Part shown: piece by piece, positions 38,073-45,658 of the stretch | Layout of the letters: each line of letters begins with the position of its first letter | Position numbering within the stretch: the first letter of the stretch is position 1 | NCBI GenBank assembly: GCA_963765375.1 | Contig: CAVXVZ010000005.1 | Span: forward strand, 620,001 to 684,000 | DNA length: 64,000 nt | From: Roseiarcus sp963765375 | GTDB lineage: Bacteria; Pseudomonadota; Alphaproteobacteria; Rhizobiales; Beijerinckiaceae | Direction: 5' to 3' | Translations under genes and position numbers: made by a program | The notes under the pieces: generated by a model | Told to the model about the DNA's origin: nothing | Databases searched by the model: none | The model's input: only the letters and a program-made list of their open reading frames with translations

Positions 38073-38490
38073 GGGGCGATTTTCATTCGAATGGACCTTC
38101 GCCCTTAAGCATTCGTGCTGCGAATGGCGAAGGGAAGTATTTCGTGCAGATTCTGCATTTCCTTTATGCACTCGGTCCACACGAACGTATTCGTAAAATC
38201 CACGTCAGCAGGGTTCACGCAGAGCGTCCTCGCGCCGGATATACTAGCCCAGCTATCGTTAAGTGAGTTCCCGACAAATAACACGTCAAGTGGACTGCAT
38301 TGCTGCTCCCTAATAACGTCGCGAAGGTACTCCGCCTTACCCTCGAAGTCATATTGGTGCCCTCTTATTGATTAAATCGTTCCATCTTGATGAAATCGAA
38401 TTTCATTTGCTTTTATTTGAGTAAATAAGGTGTACAAGTCTGGCCCTAATATTTCTACTATTATCTCTTTCACTGATCCAGACACTATGT

Positions 38491-39777
38491 CCTCACGAAT
38501 CCCCTCATTTTTTCTGACTCAGATCTTGACTCAGATCTGACTCAGATTGGCCAGAATTCATGAGCAAGTGGCCGCGACGAGACCTCTCGGGCAGCGGCGG
38601 GCGCGATGCAGCATTTTGGCGATCGTATTGAATTCATTCGTGATTATCTGAGAGCGATTTTCGCCGGGGATGTGCACTCCAAGCGCATCAATTCGTTGGC
38701 CGGCGCCACGCTCGGGGTCATGACGAGCGCTTCGCTCGCCGTTTCGGTCATCGGCCATGCCTTGGCTCAGGCGCGATGTCGGCTCACCAAGCACGCCATC
38801 AAGCAGGTCGACAGACTGCTCAGCAATCAGGGCGTCGTCGTATGGGACATGTTCGGCCCCTGGGTGACCGAGATGGTCGGCCAGCGCCGCTCGATCGTCG
38901 TCGCCATGGATTGGACCGACTTCGACGCGGACGACCAGACGACCCTGGCGCTGAACCTCGTCACCAACCACGGCCGGGCGACGTCTTTGTTGTGGCTGAC
39001 GGTCTTCAAGGGCGAGTTGAAGGCTAAGCGCAACGACTATGAAGACCTCTGTCTGCTCCGCCTCGCCGAGGCGCTGCCCGAGGGCGCCGTCGTCACGATC
39101 CTGGCCGATCGCGGCTTCGGCGACGTCAAGCTGTTCGCCTTTCTCGACGAATTGGGCTTTGACTATGTCATCCGGTTCCGCGGCAATATCCATGTCGCGG
39201 CGGCCGATGGCGAGACCCGCCTCGCCGCGGACTGGGTCGGCAAGGGCGGTCGGGCGCGCAAGATTCCCGCCGCCTCGGTCACCGCGGGCGGGCGCGAAGT
39301 GGGCGCCGTCGTCTGCGTCCACGCCAAAGACATGAAGGAAGCCTGGTGCTTGGCCACCAGCCACGCCGAGGCGAGCGCGCGCCAAATCATCAATTCCTAC
39401 GCCAAGCGCTGGACGATCGAACCCGGGTTTCGCGACACGAAGGACCTTCGCTTCGGCATGGGGATGGGTGTCCTGCGAATCTCGGACCCCCAACGGCGCG
39501 ACAGGCTGCTTCTCCTCAACGCCTTCGCGATCGTTCTCTTGACCCTGCTCGGCGCCGCCGGAGAAAGTCTCGGCATGGACCGCCATCTCAAGTCCAACAC
39601 CGCCAAGCATCGCACCCATTCGCTCTTCCGCCAGGGCTGCATGCTCTACGAACTGATCCCGACTATGCCCGAACCGCGATTGCGGCCCCTCATGGAAAGG
39701 TTCGGCGAAATCGTCATGCAAAATAGCGCGCTCGAACAAACTTTCTCGGTCGTCTAAAAATGAGGGGATCAGTGAGG
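38491..39777 (+). mobile_element. IS4-family insertion sequence
   Basis: A 1287-bp element with 22-bp terminal inverted repeats differing at two positions; both begin CCTCAC and contain ATCCCCTCATTTTT-like sequence. It is bounded by an identical 9-bp duplication and carries one intact transposase gene. It sits in the HAD-coding part of the SIR2 fusion gene, in the opposite orientation. Confidence 0.93.
38606..39757 (+). CDS. IS4-family transposase
   Basis: A 383-residue DDE transposase filling most of the element. VVAMDWTDFD (first Asp), ILADRGFGDVKLF (second Asp) and the C-terminal YAKRWTIEPGFRDTK match the Y-2-R-3-E-6-K signature of IS4 transposases, with the catalytic Glu inside. The ATG at 38606 follows GGCGGGCGCG; the stop lies at the right inverted repeat. 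No frameshift. Confidence 0.93.
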   Translation: MQHFGDRIEFIRDYLRAIFAGDVHSKRINSLAGATLGVMTSASLAVSVIGHALAQARCRLTKHAIKQVDRLLSNQGVVVWDMFGPWVTEMVGQRRSIVVAMDWTDFDADDQTTLALNLVTNHGRATSLLWLTVFKGELKAKRNDYEDLCLLRLAEALPEGAVVTILADRGFGDVKLFAFLDELGFDYVIRFRGNIHVAAADGETRLAADWVGKGGRARKIPAASVTAGGREVGAVVCVHAKDMKEAWCLATSHAEASARQIINSYAKRWTIEPGFRDTKDLRFGMGMGVLRISDPQRRDRLLLLNAFAIVLLTLLGAAGESLGMDRHLKSNTAKHRTHSLFRQGCMLYELIPTMPEPRLRPLMERFGEIVMQNSALEQTFSVV

Positions 39778-41439
39778 ACACTATGTACAACGCGGTCCCC
39801 TGATCACTTAGGGCTCGCAAAGTATCACGCAGCCCTTCAATAGGTTTAATCCCTTCAATGATGTTACGCAAGTGAGACCGTGAAAACCCTCTTTCCGCAA
39901 GCCTCGTGGCGGTCATGTCGCACCATTGTTGGTGAGTTATCTGCTTAGCAATGAAACGCCTGTGGTATTGGCCAGCCGCTGCCGTCGTGTAACCGACCGA
40001 AGTCCACATACGCTCCCATGTGCTAAGCTGCGAGCTCGAGCGTGTGAGCGTCCCACCAAAATCGAAGACTACCGCTTTTGTGTCGGGTCTGAAATCAAGC
40101 GGGCGCGTAGATCCGTATCGCCTCCTCTTAGATAATTTATTGACTTTGTAAAACATAATAAATTTCGCCAGAAAGTCGTCAGGATTGCCGTATTCTAATT
40201 TACCGATGCATCCAAGAGCGCGCTCGATCTTAGATAGGTCGCTTCGCGCCAAGGTCTTAAAGCAATTTGGACTCGAAATTGCTTTCACTTGCTCCACATT
40301 ATTCAATATTTGTGCGTCTAGCCCACTTTCTTTGGCTAGTCGCCGCGAACTCCATTGTCTCTGATTTCTAAAGAAAAATAGCTTATATCCATTTACAATT
40401 GCGATATTTTCGTCGAAATCGGCAGTCGTCGGTCCGACAAATTTTCGCCGTCGTGAATAAACGAGCCCAGGTACACCAGCCGCCGCGCCTAATTGTTCGA
40501 ACGCGGCTCCCCACTCTTCGTCCGCCACGATCGGAAAGGCGTCAATCTTGCGTTGTCCGCGAAGGAGGTTTATTTGCTCAGGACTGACCTCCCACATCCA
40601 GGCAAAGTGCCTCTTTCCTCTTCCCGCCATCGCCTTTTGAAGCCAGTGAAGTAGCCCCTCCTTAAGATGTGGATCGGAGAACGAATAACCCACAAAAAGT
40701 ATTGTTTTATTTAGAGCAACATGTTGTAGAAATGAATAAGCGCGCGGATGGTTTTGCACCCACTCCGTATAATCTGTCCAAGTCAGAGTGTGAGGAGTGT
40801 GAATGTTGCCATGCAAGTGAACTAAATGTGGACGCGCAGGTGGCTCGCGAGAAAGCCAATCAAAATCTCGTTCTTCGACTATTGGGTTCGGTTCGTGAAG
40901 CGCGCGATCTAACAAATTGTCGTAGTTCGTAGTAACAACGATATCCCAAGGCAATTTGGCAATTGCAAAGTGAACGTTAGACGGTTGGAACTCATCGTGA
41001 GGTACGGCCGAGCGGATCGCCTCTTCCAACGGGCCGCGACCATTATTAAGAGCTATCGAATCAAATAGGTCAAGAACGTTGCCGTTATAGTTCGTCAAAT
41101 CATCACCAAATTTTCTTCCGACTTCATTGGCCAATTCGTTCCATAAAGGCAAATGTCGGTCGGAGCCGTCGAGAGTAGGAGCCTGCCTGGAAATGCCCGC
41201 GCCGACAAACAGTACAAGTTGGTTTGTCTTCAGTAGATCAACCAGCATCGAAATTGTAGCTTTCGGAATTACATCGGCCATGGTTTTTGCCAAGGAAAAC
41301 TCTCGGGACGACCCGAACCAGTCTGCCAGTTTTTGGTTTCGATGAAAAGGCGGTTGGAGGGGGCGTTCGGAAAATGTACGCGCGTCAGCCTTTCAGAGCT
41401 CGGCCTCGTTAGTGGCACTGCGTTCAAGTCTCGCGGGTT

Positions 41440-41605
41440 CGGTGACGGGGTTACGGGGGGTTACGGTGCGTTACGGTGACAGGGTTACGGCGGTTACGCG
41501 GGGGTTACGGTGACAGCGCGGGTTACGGGGGGTTACGTTACGGGGGTTACGCGGGTTACGGTGACAGTTTACTCAATCCCCAAACCGATAGGGGATTACG
41601 GTGAC
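41440..41605. repeat. TTACGGTGACA repeat array right of the island
   Basis: About 165 bp of degenerate GGGTTACG steps with four or more complete TTACGGTGACA cores (for example near 41470, 41505, 41555, 41596). It ends in GATTACGGTGACACTTGC against the hicA-like remnant. Same core as at 8485 and 9895-10150. Step lengths are irregular, unlike CRISPR. Confidence 0.65.
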
Positions 41606-41676
41606 ACTTGCATATATCGCCTTTTTTGTGGCGCTTCGCTCAACTTGTCGCGGACGGGCTCGCCGAAATCCTTCAC
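41596..41676 (-). pseudogene. Truncated hicA-like toxin gene
   Basis: A GTG overlapping the DUF1902 stop codon begins VKDFGEPVRDKLSEA, which matches the N-terminus of YcfA/HicA-type mRNA interferases. It runs into the TTACGGTGACA repeat, whose TAA ends the frame after 26 codons. The catalytic His region of HicA is missing. Confidence 0.55.
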
Positions 41677-41890
41677 GCGGCGGCGCTGGCGCGCATCGAG
41701 GCGTGCGCGATGATTTCAACGTGAACTTCGCCGCCTTCGCCTTCGAGCAGATCCCCGACCGCGCTCGCAACATTGTGGCGGAACGCCTCGAAGGTCTCGC
41801 CCTCGACGTGCGGCCATCCACGTCGGAGTGCTCGACATACCAGACGCCGGCCTCATCATCGTGAGCGGCTTTGACCACGGCAACGCGCAT
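41673..41890 (-). pseudogene. DUF1902 (HicB-like) antitoxin gene, frameshifted
   Basis: ATG 41890 begins MRVAVVKAAHDDEAGVWYVE, the DUF1902 N-terminus. After SDVDG one base is missing (about 41810-41814) and the frame continues as HVEGETFEAFRHNVASAVGD and ends IIAHASMRASAAA. Adding one base gives 72 residues, the family length. It overlaps the hicA-like remnant by GTGA, the normal coupling of such pairs. The locus is a decayed toxin-antitoxin module. Confidence 0.65.
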
Positions 41891-42058
41891 TTCCCGATTC
41901 CTTCGCCCGCTCGGCCTGCGACAACATGGCACACGCGCCGGTGGTTCGCTCTCGCGGCCGGGAGTTTGCTCCGGCCTTCCCTCACCCGGTTAGCCGGCGC
42001 GGCGCCGCTGGCGGCGATCTGCCCTCCGCCGTCACGTCAGGATGCAGCCGACGCAAGA

Positions 42059-42090
42059 CGTGGATGGCCGGGACAAGCCCGGCCATGACG
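42059..42090. repeat. GGCCGGGACAAGCCCGGCC palindrome, copy 1
   Basis: CGTGGATGGCCGGGACAAGC followed by CCGGCCATGACG, a dispersed intergenic palindrome. The 41891-42207 stretch holds two of these repeats and no gene that I can support. Confidence 0.8.
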
Positions 42091-42162
42091 CATTGATGTA
42101 CGGCTTCGATGCCGGAACGAATTGCGTTGTCGCTGCCCCCATTGTCGCTTGACCCACTCTTT

Positions 42163-42194
42163 CGTCATGGCCGGGCTTGTCCCGGCCATCCACG
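42163..42194. repeat. GGCCGGGACAAGCCCGGCC palindrome, copy 2 (inverted)
   Basis: Reverse-orientation copy (CGTCATGGCCGGGCTTGTCC, then CGGCCATCCACG) immediately downstream of the GIY-YIG gene, where it may act as a transcript end hairpin. Confidence 0.8.
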
Positions 42195-42207
42195 GGCGCA
42201 ACCCATG

Positions 42208-42498
42208 TCAATTGTTCAGGTCGAGATAAAGGTCGCGCCATTCCGGATTCATGGCAAGGATCAGGCGAACTTTCCATGCCCGCGGCCGATGCTTCATGTT
42301 CCTTTCGCGCTGAATGGCCGCGGAAATCCCGTCGTGAAACTCGTACCAGACGAGACGGATGAGCCTGTACCGTTTTGTGAAGCCTTCGCAGAGCCCTTCT
42401 CGATGCTCGTAGGCGCGTCTGGATATGTCCGCGGTGACGCCGGTGTAGAGCGTCCCGTTCGGACGGTTGGTCATGATGTAAACCCAGCCGCCGCGCAT
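42208..42498 (-). CDS. GIY-YIG nuclease family protein
   Basis: A 96-residue single-domain protein of the UvrC N-terminal / YhbQ-like GIY-YIG superfamily. GWVYIMTNRPNGTLYTGVT carries the two Tyr motifs, RRAYEHR the catalytic Arg region, and ERNMKHRPRAWKVRLI the Glu region. The ATG at 42498 was chosen because family members begin MRGGWVYIM. Such small genes are common and often mobile in Rhizobiales; the substrate is unknown. A truncated second copy lies just upstream. Confidence 0.82.
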   Translation of the reverse strand: MRGGWVYIMTNRPNGTLYTGVTADISRRAYEHREGLCEGFTKRYRLIRLVWYEFHDGISAAIQRERNMKHRPRAWKVRLILAMNPEWRDLYLDLNN

Positions 42499-42536
42499 GC
42501 GGGCGACGCTACGATAGGGCGTTGACGCTGCAAAGA

Positions 42537-42568
42537 CGTGGATGGCCGGGACAAGCCCGGCCATGACG
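42537..42568. repeat. GGCCGGGACAAGCCCGGCC palindrome, copy 3
   Basis: CGTGGATGGCCGGGACAAGC followed by CCGGCCATGACG, upstream of the intact GIY-YIG gene and inside the tandemly duplicated segment. Confidence 0.8.
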
Positions 42569-42579
42569 TTGGTTGAGCC

Positions 42580-42780
42580 CTACCCCCGTCCCGCCTTCCA
42601 CTTGATCGAGCAGCCGATCGAGGGCGTCTGGTTTGCGGGCGCTGGGCCGCTGGCCGCGATGGCGCTTCGCAGAGTCCTTCTTCGATGCTCGTAGGCGCGT
42701 CTGGATATGTCCGCGGTGACGCCGGTGTAGAGCGTCCCGTTCGGACGGTTCGTCATGATGTAAACCCATCCGCCGCGCAT
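42580..42780 (-). pseudogene. Truncated GIY-YIG copy fused to a duplicated thioredoxin-gene 3' end
   Basis: From ATG 42780 the frame repeats the first 32 or so codons of the GIY-YIG gene (WVYIMTNRPNGTLYTGVTAD), then switches at AYEHR into a copy of the C-terminus of the neighbouring thioredoxin-fold gene (PSIGCSIKWKAGR). This marks a tandem duplication joined by deletion; the two copies differ by roughly 15%, so it is not recent. Confidence 0.7.
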
Positions 42781-42818
42781 CCGGGCGACGCTACGTGAAG
42801 CCGCAGACGCTGCAAAGA

Positions 42819-42860
42819 CGTGGATGGCCGGGACAAGCCAGGACAAGCCCGGCCATGACG
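42819..42860. repeat. GGCCGGGACAAGCCCGGCC palindrome, copy 4 (with internal 10-bp repeat)
   Basis: As the other copies but with GGACAAGCC duplicated (GGACAAGCCAGGACAAGCCC), which lengthens the loop. It lies between the truncated GIY-YIG copy and the thioredoxin-fold gene. Confidence 0.75.
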
Positions 42861-42945
42861 CCTTGTGTTGGGCCTCGACACGGAAATCGCGCGACAGTCC
42901 GCCTTCTCCGCGAGCCTCGCACAAAACACAGGATCGTTGCCGAGT

Positions 42946-43503
42946 TCATCGCCCCGCCTTCCACTTGATCGAGCAGCCGATCGACGGGACCTGGTTCGTG
43001 GGCGCCGGGCCGCCGGCGGCGATGGCGCGCATCGCTTCGACAAGCTCGCGCCGGGCGTTCGGAGGCGGCGGGGTCGTGCGGCCCTCGTCGAGCCGGCCGC
43101 GATATTTGAGCTTGAGGTCGCGGTCGAAGCCGAAGAAGTCGGGCGTGCAGACGGCGCCATAGGCGCGCGCGATGTCCTGGGTCTCGTCGTGCAGGTAGGG
43201 GAACGGGAAATCGTGCGCCCGCGCGAACTCGCGCATCTTCGGGAACGAATCCTCGGGATAGCTCGCGGCGTCGTTCGATGAGATCGCGGCGAAGCCCACG
43301 CCTTCGCCGATCAACGTCCGCGCGTCGGCGACGAGTCGGCCGATCACCGCCTTCACATAGGGGCAGTGGTTGCAGATGAAGACGATCACCGTCCCCTGCG
43401 CGCCGGCGACATCCTTCAGCGCGTAAGTCCGGCCGTCCGTCGAAGGAAGCCGGAAGTCGGGCGCGCTCGCGCCAAGCGCCAATTCCATTTGACCGGCCGC
43501 CAT
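42946..43503 (-). CDS. Thioredoxin-fold peroxiredoxin-like protein
   Basis: A 185-residue AhpC/TSA-family protein. PDFRLPSTDGRTYALKDV is the N-terminal signature and VFICNHCPYVKAV contains the CxxC site, placed as in TlpA/YahG-like thioredoxin-family proteins that reduce or sense disulfides. AAISSNDAASYPEDSF and VCTPDFFGFD (cis-Pro loop) follow. There is no signal peptide, so it is probably cytoplasmic. Its C-terminal about 25 codons are duplicated downstream at 42590-42665. Confidence 0.82.
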   Translation of the reverse strand: MAAGQMELALGASAPDFRLPSTDGRTYALKDVAGAQGTVIVFICNHCPYVKAVIGRLVADARTLIGEGVGFAAISSNDAASYPEDSFPKMREFARAHDFPFPYLHDETQDIARAYGAVCTPDFFGFDRDLKLKYRGRLDEGRTTPPPPNARRELVEAMRAIAAGGPAPTNQVPSIGCSIKWKAGR

Positions 43504-44122
43504 CGCCGCCTCCCTGCTTCACGCTGGCGGGGAGTAGCCCCGCTCCGCGCGCCATCCGTCGAGCGCACCATCATAGCACAGGGGCGAGAAGCCGCCGCCG
43601 GGCGGGCGATCCTCATAGAGAACCCACCGACTTTCCCGCAGCCGATGAAATAGATTTGCCAAAATCAGAAAGCCATGGTAAGGTTGGACCTGTCGGCGAA
43701 TAAAGCGGTCAGGTTCACGGGAAGCCCCGGCGGGAGGAGGAGCGAGAAAAGGATTTTTTGCCCCGGAGTTGGCGCAACCCATTGAAAAGGCCCAATTCCG
43801 CAAAGAGAATCCAAGCTTTTTCTTTGATGTCCTTTGTTCGCCCTTGGCCGGATTTTGCGAGATTTGGCTAAATTTCGGACTGCCCGCAAACTAAGCGCCG
43901 CTGCCTAAGCATTGATCAACGGGTCGCCCAGGGACGAATTGCACGTCTCCCCCCCCAATTGGGGGCTGTTCAAGCGGGCGGCCGGCCGTTGGCATAAATC
44001 TTGGGTAACCTATCCGTGGTATCGTCGCGACTCGGGGGCGCGTGAGTTCGCGGAGGGATGTTCGAAGGGTTCGGCCGGGAGAGAAAAGCGCGAGCGAGGG
44101 CTTCCGACCATAGGAGGTCCTC
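43504..44122. other. Intergenic region, no supported gene
   Basis: Just over 600 bp between divergent genes. A reverse-strand frame at 43519-43803 is open but shows no recognisable domain and unusual composition. The stretch around 43780-43900 is less GC-rich. A strong TAGGAGG ribosome site lies at its right end, serving the next gene. Confidence 0.5.
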
Positions 44123-44503
44123 ATGTTGAACAGGCGTTCTCTGGCATTGGCCGGCGCTCTGGCGGTCGTGCCCCAACTGGTTATTGCCGCCGAAACCGGC
44201 CAATGCGTCGACGCCTCGGTGCCGAAGCAGGCGATCGAGGCCCGCAACGGCAAGTGGATCGAGCTGACGCCGGACCAGTGGCAGTTCCTTCGCGGCATCT
44301 ACGCGATGAACCCGCTGACGCCGCCCGGCCTGCCCTACGGCGACAAGGCGGCGCTGGCCAAGGTCGACGGCAATGCCGGCGGCCTCGTCTTCTTCATCGA
44401 CGGCGACAAGGCTTGCACCCCGATGCCGGTGCCCGACACGCTTCTCTCGATGATGGACGACGTCGCGACCGCGAAGATCAACCACGAAGGCAGCGGCCTC
44501 TGA
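44123..44503 (+). CDS. Secreted small hypothetical protein
   Basis: A 126-residue protein with a signal peptide (RRSLALAGALAVVPQLVIAAE), started at ATG 44123 behind an ideal AGGAGGTCCTC ribosome site. The mature domain has two cysteines (GQCVDAS, KACTPMP) that may form a disulfide, and WIELTPDQWQFLRGIYAMNP. I do not recognise a named family. Single-gene transcription unit by position. Confidence 0.72.
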   Translation: MLNRRSLALAGALAVVPQLVIAAETGQCVDASVPKQAIEARNGKWIELTPDQWQFLRGIYAMNPLTPPGLPYGDKAALAKVDGNAGGLVFFIDGDKACTPMPVPDTLLSMMDDVATAKINHEGSGL

Positions 44504-44587
44504 CCGGCGCGAGAGATTGCGGCGGCCCCTTTTGGTTCGGGAAGCCCGTTTCGGGAGACTTCGACGCGGCTGCCCGCCGCGGGGCCG

Positions 44588-45576
44588 TCAGAACGCGCCG
44601 ATGCGCATGAGATCGTGGAAATTCACGATCCCGACCACCTGTCCGCGCTCGACGACCAGCAGCGCCTGTATCTTGTGGCTGATCAGCTCAAGGGCCTCGG
44701 CGGCCAGCGCGTCGGGCGCGATGGTGCGGGGCGCCGGGTCATGACGGCGCCGACCGGGGTGTCGAGGGAGAAATCCGGTTTCAGGTGACGGCGCAGGTCG
44801 CCGTCGGTCAGGATGCCGGCGAGCCGGCCGCCGTCCTCGAACACCGCGACGCAGCCGAAGCCCTTCGAGGTCATCTCGAGGATCGCCTCCGCCATTCGCG
44901 CGCCGGCGTCGATGCGCGGAACCCGGTCGCCAGTGTGCATGACTTCCCGCACATGCGCGAGCTTGGCTCCGAGCTTGCCGCCGGGATGAAGGGCGCGGAA
45001 ATCGAGCGCGGTGAAGCCGCGGCCTTCAAGCAACGCAATGGCCAGCGCGTCGCCGAGCACGAGTTGCATCGTCGTCGAGGTGGTCGGGGCGAGGCCGTTG
45101 GGGCAGGCCTCCGGCGCGCTCGGCATCGTCAGGCAGACATCGGCCGCCCGGCCGAGCGTGCTGTCGGCCTGCGCGGTCATCGCGATCAACGGGATTGCGA
45201 AGCGCTTGGCGAAAGCGACGATCGGCGCCAGTTCCGTCGTCTCGCCGGACCAGGAAATGGCGAGGAGGACGTCGCCGCTCTGCACCATGCCGAGGTCGCC
45301 GTGGCTCGCCTCGGCCGAATGGACAAACGACGCCGGTTCGCCGGTCGAGGCGAGCGTTGACGCGATTTTGCGCCCAACGAGCCCGGATTTGCCGATGCCG
45401 GTGACGATGACCCGGCCGCTCGCGGCCGAGATCGTCTTGACCGCTTCCGAAAATGCGGCCCCGAGCCCGCCATCGCCGGTGGCGCGGATCGCCTCCGCGA
45501 GCGCCTCGAGACCCTGGCGCTCGTTGGCGATGGTGCGGATGGCCGACAGCACGGCGCTGGTCTGTTCCTGAATCAT
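44588..45576 (-). CDS. kdsD: Arabinose-5-phosphate isomerase KdsD (single frameshift)
   Basis: Converts ribulose-5-phosphate to arabinose-5-phosphate for Kdo and lipopolysaccharide. SIS domain: VIVTGIGKSGLVGRKIA, HGDLGMVQSGDVLLAISWSG, and SAPEACPNGLAPTTSTTM. Two CBS domains follow (GCVAVFEDGGRLAGILTDGD in the first). The frame breaks near 44726-44737 at a run of C, after VMTRRP; restoring one base continues TIAPDALAAEALELISHKIQ and ends at 44588 with HDLMRIGAF, for 329 residues. galU follows upstream on the same strand. Confidence 0.88.
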
Positions 45577-45658
45577 GGCCCGCTGTTTATCATCCGGCGG
45601 CGCGCTTGGAAAACCGCATCAGGGTGGCGGAGACGGCTGCCGGCCCAGGAGTCCCACG

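Larger units (their letters stand above)
38482..39786. repeat. 9-bp target site duplication of the IS4 element
   Basis: ACACTATGT occurs at 38482-38490 and again at 39778-39786, immediately outside the two inverted repeats. The copies are identical, so the insertion is recent or has not been disturbed. The span given runs from one copy to the other. Confidence 0.9.
38105..41293 (-). pseudogene. SIR2 / XRE-HTH / HAD fusion protein gene, split by an IS4 element
   Basis: Exons 41293-39787 and 38490-38105 join in frame when the IS (38491-39777) and one 9-bp duplicate are removed, giving 631 codons. SIR2-like NAD-hydrolase motifs: VGAGIS (30-35), TTNYDN (121-126), HLHGN with the catalytic-type His161, and VGYSFSDP (201-208). 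An XRE-like helix-turn-helix spans about 301-365 (RRLAKESGLDAQILNNVEQ). The HAD domain starts at VVFDFGGTLT (Asp411, but Gly at the usual second Asp position), motif II LYIVSGS rebuilt across the IS junction, Lys in FEGKAEYL, and FVGNSLND. A TAA at 38372-38374 interrupts the HAD part between motifs II and III. Likely start TTG 41293 after GAGAG, or ATG 41281. Probable antiphage-type effector, inferred from SIR2. Confidence 0.78.

Noticed and set aside
38558..41293. Continuous 911-codon minus-strand frame through the IS4 element
   Set aside because: Its C-terminal 400 residues are antisense transposase; the SIR2 gene homology continues on the far side of the IS instead, so the long frame is accidental.
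38072..41440. tRNA-type attachment site and integrase for the SIR2 island
   Set aside because: No integrase gene and no tRNA end is seen at either border; only the hicBA-derived direct repeat brackets it.
41440..41605. CRISPR array
   Set aside because: Units are irregular, 8-50 bp apart, without uniform repeats or unique spacers, and no cas genes are present.
43519..43803. Minus-strand 94-codon frame upstream of the thioredoxin-fold gene
   Set aside because: No recognised domain, no ribosome site, and biased composition.
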